In this document: piece by piece, positions 1 through 13,265 of the stretch
Position numbering within the stretch: position 1 is the stretch's first letter
Layout: every line of letters starts with the position of its first letter
From: Combretum micranthum
Lineage: Eukaryota; Streptophyta; Magnoliopsida; Myrtales; Combretaceae
Reading direction: 5' to 3'
DNA length: 64,000 nucleotides
NCBI GenBank assembly: GCA_024138025.1
Contig: JAMXBD010000431.1
Span: 248,001-312,000 of the forward strand
Program-made: the position numbers and the translations under genes
Notes under the pieces: generated by a model
Database searches by the model: none
Seen by the model: only the letters and a program-made list of their open reading frames with translations
Told to the model about the DNA's origin: nothing

Positions 1-51
1 CCAAGAATAGCCATTCCTCTAGTAAAAGGAATGAATGAGCGTTTCTTATCT

Positions 52-233
52 ATTCCGCATCACATAGAATAGATATTCTTTTGATAGAATTTTTCACAAA
101 TCAAGCAAATAAATAGATATTCCGTGGAAATAAAGCTTATTTATTCCGCATCACATAGAATAGACATTCTTTTGATAGAATTTTTCACAAATCAAACAAA
201 TAAATAGATATTCCTTGAAAATAAAGCTGAAAT
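52..233. repeat. 91-bp direct tandem duplication
   Basis: A unit starting ATTCCGCATCACATAGAATA at 52 is repeated at 143 with only a few substitutions (period 91 bp). The flanks also carry GAATAG/GGAATG motifs on both sides (1-40 and 225-255), so this may be the internal part of a small AT-rich transposon. No coding potential was seen. Confidence 0.8.
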
Positions 234-255
234 ACCGATTCCATTTCATTTAACC

Positions 256-1858
256 AAACATAGTGGTTCATATCTACTAATACTAGGTCATGTCTTAAAT
301 CAGACCCGATCCATACCGAGGTCAATCTACCAAACTGAAAACGTATGCATTAAATTAGAGTGAGTTTGAAATGAGACAGATTTCAAACAGCTGTGACCCG
401 AAATAGGCATAAAAAAAGAGTTGGATCCAAAACCAGATGCAATCATTTAAGTGTGAACTTTAGCGTTAAGAGAAAAAAATGGTCAGTGTTGTGATAATTT
501 GAAGGAAATTTGGTGGGCAGGTTTTGGATTAAACAAAAATAAAGAGATAATCACGATGTTCCTGCTCCCTATCCTACAGCCATAGGCTGAAAGAGCTCAT
601 TAATTGCTTTTGTTTGTAGGCTTATTATTTTCTTGAGCTTTCATATTAAATAACGATGGTTGCCAAAACCAACCGATAATGGTTTAGTGACCCCCCGCAC
701 CAATTACAGGAACCGCACTCAGCACGCCATCTAGAAAAGATTAGTCCTGTAAAAGTGTGAACAATGGATACATACCAAAAACATTTAAACATGTAGGAAA
801 TGGAGAGTAATTTTATTATTAATGTTTTCATGTATTGCAGTATTGGTGCTTATATGGATTTCGTTTATCCATATGGTATTTTAGTATTATTAAAACCTTC
901 CTCGCATCATGGTGATTCTACACCTATTTATTGAGATCATAAATTATTGAAGGTGATACCAAACTTTCTTCTATTTGATTATACTCTTTAGTTCTTTGAT
1001 TTGCTTTAACGTTTGTATCACTTAAAAACGATACAATTATTATCTAATTTCAAGCAAATGGTTGAATTATTGGAATGGAATAGATAGCATGAATTTTATT
1101 GCCCAATTGATGATATGACGAAGACTCTAATAAACCAATACAAATGGCTCATCTCAATTTGATGGAAAAAATTCGACAAAGTAGATAATTTTCACCCAAA
1201 ATTTTTCATACGTATTTTAGAACGTTAGTACTTGAAATGATGGAACATTAGAGGAGTGGCCGTTTTTATTTCCCTTCAATTCCAAAACTTTATCTTCCTC
1301 TTCATTTAATCATTGGCTTCACATCTCCATATTTGAAAGGGCTAGGATAATCATTGTAATTCAACATGTATGAGTAGTACCACACACCAAAGATGATTGC
1401 TATAGGAGTTATGGAGCTATGTCTAAAACATTATAAGGTGCAGAAGATATTGAAATTAACAGCTATTTTATTATATAAACTTCAATGATTTTTCCATATT
1501 CCTCTATTAATTTGTTATGTAATTATAATTATAATCACTAGAAGAAAATTAAGTTTTAGAGATAAAGTTTATATCTGTAAATGTAAATTTTTATAGTAGA
1601 ATCATCATTGCTAATTCTATTTGTGGAAATATATTTGTTAGTTTGATGTCGGTTTGATATTCATTCAATATTTGTTTCAATATGACTTTTTTTATAAAAA
1701 ATAGATACAGATTACTCATAAAATGCTGATTAGATACAAATAAGATACAGATGAAAAGCAGACCATCCAAATAGATATTTTGCTAATTTTTCGTTATAGA
1801 ATTTCTGTCTTTAAAGGTCAATCTTTAATTTCTTGCAGCAAATATCTAGTAGTAAAGG
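256..1858. other. AT-rich intergenic DNA, nothing recognised
   Basis: No coding, RNA or repeat structure could be supported here. Open frames are short, AT-rich and carry no recognisable motif. Confidence 0.5.
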
Positions 1859-2633
1859 TAAACATAAGCATGATTTTGGACGAACCGAACCGGAACCAGT
1901 ATGGGTAGTTGAAATTGAGGAATTGGAATCGGAATTATCTCTCACGATTTTGGTCCAATTCTATGGACCGGTGGTTCCTGGTTCAATTTTGGAGCCTCGG
2001 AACCGCCTTTTTTCATGTAAAAAAAAAAAAAAACAAATAAAGGAATTTAAGTTTTTAGTAAAATAAATTTTAAATTCAAAATAATTATTAGGTTTAAAAG
2101 CATTAAATTATTTAACCAAATTTTTTAAAATTTTGTCTATAATGTGCATTTATTCATATATAAATACATTCAAAATCAATTGTAATTCGTAATATAAGAT
2201 TGCAAAATACTCTAGAGGGTAATAAAGAAATAAAAAAAAAAATAGTCTCACATTATTAAGAAAATGAATTTTTTTCTTTAGAAAAAGTTTGTATAAACTA
2301 ATTATATATAATTTTAAGTTATATTTTTTATGTTGTTGATAATAACACCTTAAATATTGTTCATTAGCAATAAATTTTACTATTATACTAAATAGTTTAA
2401 ACATTAATAATTTATCTTAATATTATCTTTTAAAAAAAAATCTCTAATTTTCTTTTATAAAACCGCCGATTTCACCACCTGTAGGCCAAAGAACCACCTA
2501 GGATCTAAAGAACCGGCGGTTTCTTAACTGGCTTTAGAACCGCTCAACCAGTCTAATTTTGGTTGTAGAACCACTGATCTAGTGAAGATTTCGGTCAGAT
2601 TTCTGGTTTGGAACCGAACCTTGCTTATTTCTA
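1859..2633. mobile_element. hAT-type non-autonomous element, copy 1
   Basis: A 775-bp element is flanked by a perfect 8-bp direct repeat AGTAAAGG (1851-1858 and 2634-2641), the TSD length of hAT transposons. The ends are imperfect inverted repeats: TAAACATAAGCA on the left and, in reverse complement, TAGAAATAAGCA on the right. Both subterminal regions are packed with CCGGTTC/GAACCGG-like motifs around an AT-rich core, as is usual for subterminal transposase-binding repeats. There is no transposase coding capacity. It belongs to the same family as the element at 4808-5614. Confidence 0.85.
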
Positions 2634-2810
2634 AGTAAAGGTCATTGTATTCCCATCTATCTATCTGTCATATTCAATTTTCATATAATCAGTAATCATA
2701 TTTTTTTGACATTTTAATAAGATAACTCAATAAGTATGTGTATTATTTAGGCAATATATGAGGAAAAATGGATTGTTGGGGAGCGAAGAAAAGTAGTACT
2801 TCATTCGAAC

Positions 2811-3727
2811 TAGGGGTGAGCAGGTAACCTTGTTTTACAAGGTACCCACCCAGGTCTTACTCGATTGGGTAAGGTCCAAATGGGTATTATGAGCTAGGGA
2901 GTAGGATACATGAATCAATTTTTCACAACTTGCTCTCACAGGGTAGGGTAGGGTACGGATATGGGGTATTCAAACCTTATATCCACCTGGAACGTGTACT
3001 ATACTGTAGAAAGTATAGGTTCCGGTGTATTATGTATTTACCATGTTAAATATTATATAATAAATAAATAATGATTTTCCATATTTTTATTTTGCAACCA
3101 CTTATATTCAAGATTATAATTTGTAGACTACATTTCAAAAAGTTTTATTATAGAAGGATTTGTACAATTTTATTTTAAAATAACTTGTTATTTTTATTTT
3201 AAAAAAACTATGGTTGTATGTACATACTTGAACTTCCAAATTATATAGAAATGTTGTTTATATTATAACACTAATTAACATATAGAAGTAGTTTCAAAGT
3301 TTTTTATTTTGGGATTTTGTGCAAGTTTTATAATTTTATTTAATATCACATAAATAAGTTCCACAAGTATTTGTTGTAGGTTTCAATTTTTACACATAAA
3401 TAGATTCCATATATTATACAACTTGTGATATCAATAAATTACTTTTTAAATTTCTTTATGCATGTTGTTTATATTGAATGTATGCAAATAAGATAGTAAT
3501 CTTGATGTTTTAAAAAGAAAGAAAAAAAAAATGAAGATTTCATTAAAAAAAAAAAGAAATTATAGATTCCATGGGGTATCCTATACCTTGTAGATTTTAC
3601 ATAGTATATGGTGGATATAAGAAGCCACATAGTAAGTTTCGAGTATGAAATTCAATATCTCATACCTTATAGGATAAGGTACAGGTAATATTTTATACCC
3701 TACCCACCCTATACCCGCTCACCTCTA
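2811..3727. mobile_element. hAT-type non-autonomous element, second family
   Basis: A 917-bp element with terminal inverted repeats TAGGGGTGAGCAGGTA (left) and TAGAGGTGAGCGGGTA (right, reverse complement). It is flanked by ATTCGAAC (2803-2810) and TTTTGAAC (3728-3735), an 8-bp duplication with two mismatches. Subterminal regions are rich in GGGTA/TACCC repeats and the core is AT-rich and non-coding. The length of the duplication and the TAGRGGTG end fit hAT-type elements. Confidence 0.8.
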
Positions 3728-4177
3728 TTTTGAACCAGTTTAAAATTAGATTTTCGGAGTCTGATTTCAATTATCGATTAGGTAGGTTAGATTAGGTTGA
3801 GACCTTAGGTTATATAATTCAATTGTTCATAACTTGACTTTACATTTTAAATATTTCTACAATCTTATAAGTTCGCTCTAGTATGTGAAGCTATTAAATA
3901 ATTTGTAACTTCACATAAAAGTTGGTAATTTGTTCTCTAAAACTAAGTAATTTAAAATTTTTTCTTGAAATTTTATCTGCTTTGCAGTGATTTTTATAAC
4001 ATATAAATTCATTTATTTTATTTTGATTTCAATTTAACATTCATTAAGTCACTGTAAGTTTATAATTTCTCACAAAGTTGTAAAAACACTAAAAAATAAG
4101 TGATTTCACTCTAGTGTTTGTAATATTGTACTCATTATGAACATTCATTGATTTTACTTGCTAATATATTTATATAT

Positions 4178-4445
4178 GGATAATATCACAAATGGTACCT
4201 AAACTTTAACAAAATATGTAATTAGATACATGACCTTTAACAATTTAGTAATTGAACTTTAAAATTAATCAATTGAATACTTGAAAAACTTTGAATTAAT
4301 CAAATTACTACCTAAAAGAAATTGATGGACGTACTGTTGGTGTGACTAAAAATTCTTTCAGGTACTAAATTAATTAATTTCAAAGGTCAAATACTGCATT
4401 GATCAATGTTAAAGTTTAGCTACCATTTGTGACATTAACTCATCC
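4178..4445. mobile_element. MITE, Mutator-like or related
   Basis: The ends are inverted repeats: GGATAATATCACAAATGGTA at 4178 and, in reverse complement from 4445, GGATGAGTTAATGTCACAAA followed by the same TGGTA-CTAAACTTT motif. The element is AT-rich and non-coding. A clear target-site duplication could not be fixed in the surrounding TATATA sequence. It is related to the element at 4522-4765. Confidence 0.65.
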
Positions 4446-4521
4446 ATATATCACCATTTTGTTTTCTTTGTAAAATTGGTCAATTTTCATAAACCTAAAT
4501 TCCTCACATCACTTCAAATTT

Positions 4522-4765
4522 GGGTTAATATCACAATTGGTACTTAAACTTTGATAGAATATGCAATTAAGTACCTAAGCTTTGAAATTTATCAATTTAC
4601 TATTTAAACTTGTAAATCAATCAATTTAATACTTGAAAAAAAATTTCGTGTATGCTAATAGTACCTCTATCAAGTTTTTTTAGATACTAAATTAATCAAT
4701 TTCAAAATTTAAATACTTAATTACATATTCTACCAAAGTTTAGGTACCATTCCTGACACTATCCC
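4522..4765. mobile_element. MITE with 9-bp target-site duplication
   Basis: A 244-bp element with ends GGGTTAATATCACAATTGGT and, in reverse complement, GGGATAGTGTCAGGAATGGT. It is flanked by TTCAAATTT (4513-4521) and TTTAAATTT (4766-4774), an 8/9 match. Nine-base duplications are typical of Mutator-like elements. There is no coding capacity. Confidence 0.75.
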
Positions 4766-4807
4766 TTTAAATTTTCACAAAATCTTTGTATATTTCATAG
4801 TAGTACT

Positions 4808-5614
4808 TAGACATTGTCACGGTTCGGTTCGGGTCTGGAATCGGACCCGAACCGCCGGTTCCCGGTTCCAAAAGTGGTGGAACCGGAATCAGACCTGTGG
4901 GGAGCCGGTCCGGTTCTCGGTTCTTACGGTTTGGTTTCGGTTCTAGAGGAACCGGGAATCATGAAAAAAATAAAAAATCAATTAAATAATTTACTTAATT
5001 TAATTAAGAAAAAATGCAAAATAAATTTTTAACTTGAAATAACATTGAGCTTAACAATAATTGTTCATAACATTAGTTAAAAGAAATTCTATAATTATGT
5101 ATTTATTTATATACAATCATTTGCACTTTTTTAGTTGTTATATTAGCAATATGACACTATAAAATATTCAAAGATATAAATAATTCTCAATAACAAAAAA
5201 ACGAATCACACATTGTTAAGAAAGAAAGTCTACTTTGATTAGAAGTTTACATAAATTCAACAATATATGATTTCAAATGTATTTATTACTTATGTTGTTA
5301 ATAATAACACATTAAATATTATGAATAGGAAATAAATTTTTTATTATTTATGCAAAAATATTTTTAAATATTTATTTTATAATTACAATTTTTTTTATAT
5401 TTTTTCTTTTTTTTCTTACTTTTTTTTATAATTTTTATGGTGTAGCACCGCCGGTTCTGCCGGTTCTTGAATCGACGGTTCCAAAACCGTCGGGTCATTG
5501 GGGTTTTAGGGATGAAACCGTAAGGACCCGTCAGAACCGACGGGTCATTTATCGGTTCAGATCCGCCATTGCCGGGCCGGTTCCCGATTCAGAACCGACC
5601 CTTGATGATGTCTA
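4808..5614. mobile_element. hAT-type non-autonomous element, copy 2
   Basis: An 807-bp element is flanked by a perfect 8-bp duplication GTAGTACT (4800-4807 and 5615-5622). The inverted ends are TAGACATTGTCACGGTTCGG and, in reverse complement, TAGACATCATCAAGGGTCGG. CCGGTTC/GAACCGG motifs are dense in both subterminal thirds (4820-4950 and 5450-5600) and the middle is AT-rich. It has no transposase and must have been mobilised in trans. Confidence 0.9.
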
Positions 5615-5689
5615 GTAGTACTTACATTTGCAGTATCATTTATAGTTTATAATACGATTAAATATTCATAAAATTACTATATGTATCCA

Positions 5690-7640
5690 TATGTCTCCCA
5701 ACTTGTTACAAATGGCATCTAATTGAAGTAAACCCATAGAATTGGTCAAGAAATCAATTGCTTGCTGGGAATAAGGAATGTGAACAATAGATAAGAAGCC
5801 CGACTTCATATGATCTTTGGTGAATGAACATCAATTTAATGGGTTTAATTTGGGCATGGAAATATGGATTCTTTTCTATCTACTTTGTTGTCTTGATATT
5901 GGAATAAAGTCGAACCAATAACGTAATAGGCACCTGAAAGTCACTCAACAAATGAAAAATCCATAGCAACTCCTTTTTAGTAGAAGCAATACTTCGATAT
6001 TTAGCTTTAGGAGAAGTAGATACAGTCAATTGCTTCTTATCTTCCAAGAAATAAGGGAAGATCCAAATAACATACAAAACTATGTCAACAATTTCTTGTC
6101 AATCCAAGAAGCACTCTAATTAGCATTAAAAAAACCATAAAAATATAAAGATGATGAAGTTGAGTAAACAATAAACCGATCTACATTACCCTTGAGATAT
6201 TTTAAAACACAACAAGCTACTGTCAAACGTGGTTGTTTAGGTTAAGAGACAAATTGGCTCAATTCTTGCATTGCAAAGGATACATCTGGTCATGTCAAAG
6301 TTAGATACCACAACTGTCCAACTATCTGTTTATACAAGCTTGGATCAAGTGAAAGTTCCCCTCTTTGATTGTACAATCGAACATGGTTTCACACCTATCA
6401 GAAGCATATTTTCTTTGGTTTATAAAGAAACCAGTATTAGTTCTACATACCTCAAGTCCAAGAAAAAAGCAAACTTCTCCTGTATCTTTGATGGTAAATG
6501 CATGCTCAAGTGGCTTTTTTAAATCCGCTATAACTACCAAATTGTCACCAGTAAGTAAAATGTCATCCATGTAAACCATAGTTGCTATGAAACCATTAGA
6601 GGAAAAATCTAGTAAGCAATGAATAAGCATATTTAGACTGAACAAAACCCACATATCAAATGCTTTTGGAGCTATTTGTTCCACTATCTTTAAGCATGCT
6701 TAAATCCATAAAGAGATTGAATTAGTGTACAAACTTGCCTTAGTAAAGTAGGATTCCCTAGTGGTGGTTTCATATAAATTTCCTAATCAATGTACCTAGG
6801 AAGGAAAGCACTATTCATATCAAGTTGGTGAACATGCCATTCTTTAATAGATGCAAGGGCAAGAAGTACTCTAATAATGGTTAATTTGGAAACTAGTGTG
6901 AAAAAGTGTAGGTGTAATCAATCCCTCTGATTTAGTTATACCCCTTGGCCACTAAGCGTGCTTTATAATGCTATATAGTGCCATCTGACATGTAGTTAAC
7001 TTTATAGACCCACTTACACCTGATTACTTTCCTTCCATGAAGAAAAGATGTAAGCTCCCATGTATTATTTGCCTCTAGAGTCAACAAGTCTTTTTGCATC
7101 ACTTTGATCCATTTAGGGTCATCTCCAACTTCATGATAGTTATGGGGTTCATGAACAACAAATACATTTGTTAAAAACCACATACTCCTTAGGACACATG
7201 TGAAAGTTTTAAATAGAAAATAAAGGATAAAAGGAATGAAATATAATACTTGCTACAACAAAATCACTGTTCAGGATTTTGTGTACAAAGTCTTTAAGCC
7301 AATTTGGTATTTTCCTTTCTCTAAAAGATAAACAAGAAGGAATAACATGTGAACCAAATTATGCTACTAGAGAAAAATATGTGTCATCAAAATGTGAAAT
7401 AGAACAATCAACATCTTGGTGTGTATCAAAATGAGTTAAAGAATGTGTGAATATTGGAGGATTCTAGCTCAACATCAAGAGAATCACATGTGAATGTGAA
7501 ATATCCTTATCTAAGTAATTAGAATTTTCATGGCGTACTGAAGAAGTACCATGAAATGTAAAGATTTCTTCATGGAAAATAAGATCCCCATGGTTTTCAA
7601 ACTCAAAATTCTACCTAGAATCACTAGGAGGGTTTGTATA
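5690..7640 (-). pseudogene. Ty1/copia reverse transcriptase-RNase H remnant
   Basis: This is the 3' half of a degraded copia polyprotein read on the minus strand. Around 7183-6971 is the start of the RT domain, including HEPHNYHEVGDDPKWIKVM and KVIRCKWVYKV. At 6684-6322 is the RT core with the catalytic YMDDILLTG (copia norm YVDDILLTG) followed by FFLGLEV. At 6077-5880 is RNase H (TVSTSPKAKYRSIASTKKEL), and at about 5800-5690 the usual copia C-terminus (SGFLSIVHIPYSQQAIDFLT). Frameshifts and stops separate these blocks, so no product is expected. The 5' half lies at 11,080-13,260 in the same orientation; the two are separated by an insertion. No 3' LTR was identified. Confidence 0.85.
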
Positions 7641-10600
7641 GAATCAGATTCTACAACTACTGTAAATTTTCTTATAATAGTTATTAAGATTTACTTACTG
7701 TACTAATAAAACTTTAAATAAATGGTGAAAATTAAGAAATTCAGCTTCAATTTTAGTTACATACAGCCAAAATGAAGACACAAGACCCAATTATTTTATG
7801 CCTTACAATATTTCTAGTGTCCATTACAATTCAAATCTTTCTTTTAAATTTTACCCATCACAATTCACATGCTCACATTAATAATTTTAGTGAAAACCTT
7901 ATAATTACAATAATTATTTATATTTATTAATTATTCACAATTTGTAATTATTAACATGTATTACAAATTTTGTAAAAATTATCATGTGTGAGTAGCTAGT
8001 TTTATGCAATAATGAACATTTTCATATTCAAAGAATATTTGTGCAAAAAATCATTAAATTTATGAAAAATAAATTACATACAAAAAAAAAAAAAAAAAGG
8101 AAATAAAGTACTCTATATATTTGTTCAATTTTCATTTCAGTCATTTAAAATATATTGGAGTATATAACCTAGAAGAAAATACCCCTCTAAAAATGAAAAA
8201 AAAAAACATAAAATTAGGACAACTTAAGATAAATATCAAGAACCAACCAAAAAATTACTATATTTAAACATATTAAATTACTTGCTTTTTAAAAGTTAAA
8301 AAAAAATGCGTAAAATTACTACACTATCAATACTAGCACCGATTCTACTATGTAGAATTGTGAGTTTACTCCAAGAATGATTTTGTATGCAAGTTGAATT
8401 GAAATTGTGTCACCAACGCATAAACTTGTAGTAATATATAAGAAGACTCACGAGTTTGGCAACCATTAACATCTCTACTAACAAACATACATTTCTTTTC
8501 TAAATCATAGAGCTTACACCTTTTTTGTCCTCATAGATATGTTAGGAACCGTCGCACCCCCACAGGGTACCCTAGTTGTGACAATATACCATGTAACTAA
8601 CTGAGACATCCAAAAAGTTACATAATTATTGTACAACTAATAAGCCCGTGGCATAGACAGATAAAACAAGATCGAAGGTTGTTTAGAAGAAAGAAGATAT
8701 TACATATATAAAATCCATATAAGTAAATAACTTTACAAAAGTTTAAACACTTAACATAAAGGATTACAACTTTGCCTTCAAGGGATTTCCTTAAACATAA
8801 CTAACAAAGAAAAACAAAAGATAAAACTCTCAAAACTTATACTATTACATCAATAACTCTAAGTTTCTATTACATAAACAAGGTCTTCTATCAAAACATG
8901 AATATATAAATCCACTTTCTATTCTATTCCCATACTTGGTCTTGGTCTTCTTGCTTAAAGTCCTATAAAACAATAGTTTAAGGACCATGAGCATAAAAAG
9001 CTTAGCGGATAACAGAATCTTAACACGTCATTAATATCAAACAATGTTTGGTTAACAATCATATGCAATGTATTAATCAAACATATGTAACAAACATGGT
9101 TTTGATAACTAGAATCCAAACCTATGGGGATTTACGCCCTCCCTAGGGGTTGAAGGATTAGATAAATAATTCATGCCCATGAGAATCCCAAAACTAATGA
9201 AGGAGAACTCTTTTCAATCTCATTTACTATTTGTAAATAGATATAACATATGCTTTCCACTTTTTTTAGAACTTGAAATTCCCACTAAGTATTAATACTC
9301 TAAGGCCAACTCCAACATAGGTGACCTCCTTCGAAGCCTGCTTAGTTCTTATGAAGTGGACCTATGGTAACCTTTACCAGATTTACTAGACTCATCAAGC
9401 ATTACCACAGAATCAAAATATTAATACGTGACATGAATACCATGCTAATGCAATTATGATATCATGTAATGCATGTCAATTTAATTTTATGAGTCTAGTA
9501 AGTTTATTCTATATTATTTAGTGGCCACTCTAATTTCATACAATCATCAGTTCAAGCTACACACCTATTATCAAATAAGTAATTATCACTTTGAACCTTA
9601 AAATTTGTGATTCATTCATAAAACACATAGCATACAAGATTTCCTTGATCCATTTCAATTATACTTATATTATATCCAAAACTATACCAACACAAGCAGT
9701 GTGAGAATACTCAAGTTATTCACTCTTGCATATTACCTCAATCATTGTAATAATCAATCGAGAAATCTGAGTTTTGATTTAAAGTTCCTATAAGATAGAG
9801 AAACTTGTATTACTAGCCATATAACAAGAAAAAGAAGGATTAAACAAAATTTTAGAGCTATAGGAGACATATACACAAATCAAGAATCGTATGCCTCTGG
9901 CTATGCCTTGTATCAAGGGGCGTATCTGACTAGGTTGGGCACAAGGGCTACCACGCCCCTTGTTACGCCTTATATAGAGGGGCGTATGCAACCAGACGTG
10001 GATACATGGGCTCCTACACCCCTTGCCATGCCCCGTAGGGTGAAGCCTACCCGCTCATATGCACCAACAGAGAGTTCCATGCCCTCTGCCACACCTCCAT
10101 ATAGAGATGTTAGTGAACAATACCTCTAAACTTCACAATTTTACACATTTTAACCAACTTCAAAGGTCTTGTTCCCATCCAAAACACTATAACATCATCA
10201 CACAAGACTCATATTCACCATTCTCATCTTCATATAACCTTATGCCTATCCAACTTTACATCAACTCCGTAACCAACCATCCATGGCTCATATCACTCAT
10301 GTTTTAGAACTTTAAACTACAACTCCATAGCTCTACTCCACATAACTAACAACAAAACTTATAACAACCCTATATATATCAAAAACTAATAAGAACTCTA
10401 ACTTACACTTACTCATAAAATAAAACTAACAAGGTGATAGCAAGCGTTAATTTACCTATATGTATCTTAACTTGAAGATAGAAGCTTAACTTATGGTTTT
10501 TGTTGATTTGAGCAAGAGAAATTGAAGAAGAATTGTGGAGTGTGTGTATGAAATATACATCAGTTTAGAAGAAAAGGAAGAAGAGGAGTGAATTTCTACT

Positions 10601-11080
10601 AACTTAAATGGATAAATATGCTTATATGTGCAAAGCAATTGTTGACTTTTAAGGCTTTTAAAAGTTATTATGTGTGTGTGGTTGTATGATAAGTATGGTG
10701 GGAAAATGAGCTTAACTTTGCAGAAATTGAGCTTAGTTTATGTGTTAAAATGGCTTGGTTTAAACACAAATAGTCATCTATACATTTAATGCACTAAAAT
10801 CTTTAATTGCTTAAAATCAATCAAAGTTGATAAATTTGGTTTATAAATTCTATTTTATTAGAAAATTTCTTATAAGAATTATATTGATATTCTTGATAAA
10901 TTAACAAGTTTTTGAAATGCAAATTTCTAAAGAATTTGAAAACATAAATTAATTATCAAACAACTTGAAATGACCCGATTACAAATTTAAGTTCCTATTC
11001 TTACTTGGACTATTTTACAAAAGCTATTGTAATAAAATTTATTCAAAATACCATTCACTCAAATTATATATAAAAAAAAA
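7640..11080. mobile_element. Repeat insertion inside the copia element
   Basis: Copia coding similarity stops at about 11,080 (after the RYRRCAFL block that follows integrase) and resumes at about 7,640 (FENHGDLIFHEEIFTFHG, the stretch just before RT), so roughly 3.4 kb was inserted. The insert has no long ORF. From about 8540 it holds a sequence with CACCCCCACAGGGTACCCTA, a block at 8890-9420 and repeated ACGCCCCTTG/GGGGCGTATG motifs at 9918-10040. The 8890-9420 block reappears in opposite orientation at about 54,530-55,000. This looks like a non-coding LTR-type (LARD-like) repeat, but its ends and TSD were not resolved. Confidence 0.55.
9908..10100. repeat. GC-richer block with GGGGCGTATG-type repeats
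   Basis: The motif AGGGGCGTATSYR recurs (9916-9929, 9977-9990) in alternation with ACGCCCCTTG/ACACCCCTTG (9953, 10016). The block is much more GC-rich than its surroundings. Open frames exist by chance in both strands, and I see no recognisable protein. Confidence 0.5.
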
Positions 11081-13260
11081 AACTTGGGGTTTATAGAAAC
11101 GCACAACGTCTATATCTTGGATCAATTTTATCACTTTTATGTTCAGTAGCAACTACATAACAAAAGCAACCTATAATCTTGAGGTGTTGACATCAATGTG
11201 GTTTGTGAAAAAGCATCTCCTAGACTTCCTATTGAGACACTTTAATGGCAGCTTTTTTACAAGTGTTGTAGCGGCTAATATGCATTCTCCCTAAAAAGAT
11301 GTGATTGAAATCTTAAAGTTCTTATAGTTTCTAGGATGTTTCCATGTTTTCTTTCAGTCACACAATTTTGATGTGGTACGTATATAACATTCCTATGATG
11401 TAATATTTCAAGTTTATTACACAAATCTTGGCATTTGAAGGGAAAATATTCTTAATAATTACTTGTTCTTATTGTATTTTGTTTTGTACTGAAATGGTTT
11501 TGAATAGAAGTAAGGAACTTTCATATCATGACTAGGTTTGTGTTTTATGTTTCATCAAATAAGTCTAAGCACATCTTGTCATGTCGTCTACTATTATTAA
11601 GAAAAATTTATCACAGGAAGTAGAATGTGTATTAAATGGGCTCCATATATTTGTGTGTAACGATTCAAATGGAAAAGAAGCACTACTAGTATTGAAAGAG
11701 AATGGCAATTATGAAATTTGGTAAGTATACAAGCATCACATATAAGTTATGATTTATTACAAGAAATAAATATATCAAACGAGACAAAAAACATAAGCAT
11801 ATATGTCCTAGTCTTTTATAAAGAAGTTCTACAGAAACATATTCATTCATTGCAAGTAAATTACATGAAGAACTAATATTCTCTAACCTAGAGTTTGACG
11901 ACAAACTAGAAAAACACATCAACTTGACTTCATCATATATAATCTACAACATGCTTTTGCATATGCAACTTTATATTTAGTACTCAGATTGTGAAAATAA
12001 CAAATGTGAAGACTACAGAAAGTTGTGAGTTATTGGGTTACAAACAATCAAATAACAGATAGGAGTTTGAAATGAAATTCTACTAAAAGAAGTACATGAT
12101 TCAATGTAATGTGTTCATGTACTTTTACATCTCCTACCATGTGAACAGATATGCTATGGCTATTAGGTAATATTATTTGTATCGGGGGTATGAAGTGTGT
12201 GTTGGTTTTGTAAAATACAAGTGTAAAAAATTATATGATCCGAAGCTCCTATATCTACCATCCATTTATCCATATTATACTATTAAAAGCAAAAGTTAAA
12301 TAGGGAGTGTTACCTGCAAAGTTTACAACACTCTAATTGGAGTTTTATACTTCTTTCATGCCTTTAGCACTTCTTAATAGATCTTAGACACAAGATATAA
12401 ATCTTTAATGATCACAGTAATATTATGAAGACCCATTGATCGACCAATATTAAAATCCAAATGATCATCCATAACTTACATTTATGTTGCTGTCTTAGAA
12501 CTATTTTTATGTTGTCATGCATCTTTAAATCCATCGGGGAAACCAACTATCGCAAAACACTTATCAATCTTATGTCTAATCTTCTTGTAACGATGATGAT
12601 ATAGTTTGCCTTTTCTATCCCTTTTATCATTCAAAACAAGCTTTAGTAGGTTTTTAACAACAAAAACAACACCACTAGCATCAATATTACTTATCAAATT
12701 AGATTTTTTTTTTTTTGTTTTTCAACTTGGTATAATAAATAATACGCCTTACTCAAACTTGTCAAGGGATCCATGGAAAAAATTTGGTCCCATACATACC
12801 CATAAATGTTGCTCAATTTGACCAATAACTGCATTCAATTGTTTCTATTCTCCATATCTTGCAACTTCTGGTCCATATTACATCAAAATGTTTCATAAGC
12901 TCTACAATCATAACTCGAATTCTCTCATAGTTAATTAATTCATCCCAAAGTTTTTTCAATTCGTTAATATATTAAGTAACAAAGAGGCTTCCTTAATTTA
13001 TATTCCCAATCTCTATTTGCAATTGATACAAGAATGGAGCACTTGTTAATCGAATCTTTCATTAAGATCATTCCACAACTTTTTGACTAATTTTATGTAC
13101 ATGAAAGATTTGGCTAATTCTTTAGTCACACAATTAAGTAACATCATCTCACCAAAGAATCATTTTGCATCCATTTTTTTTTATTCTAAAGCATTTCCCT
13201 CAAGTTCATTCAATGTTTCATCCACAAACCTTATTTTTGCTTTCACTCCTAAAGCTAAAC
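11080..13260 (-). pseudogene. Ty1/copia gag-protease-integrase remnant
   Basis: This is the 5' half of the copia element, read right to left. At 13,260-12,800 is a gag UBN2-type region (LALGVKAKIRFVDETLNELE, then LSKAYYLLYQVEKQ). At about 12,560-12,520 are the remains of a zinc-knuckle region (HKIDKCFAIVGFPDGFKD). At 11,900-11,800 is the GAG-pre-integrase (LLYKRLGHIC, normally LWHRRLGH). At about 11,400-11,120 is integrase (CVTERKHGNILETIRTLRFQ, then IIGCFCYVVATEHKSDKIDP). Many stops and frameshifts interrupt it. The gypsy element at 13,266 interrupts the gag; the leader continues at 25,700. Confidence 0.8.
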
Positions 13261-13265
13261 GTATT

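Noticed and set aside
9788..10307. Three overlapping open frames around the ACGCCCC repeats
   Set aside because: They occur on both strands in a repetitive GC-rich block, which is expected by chance; no domain seen.
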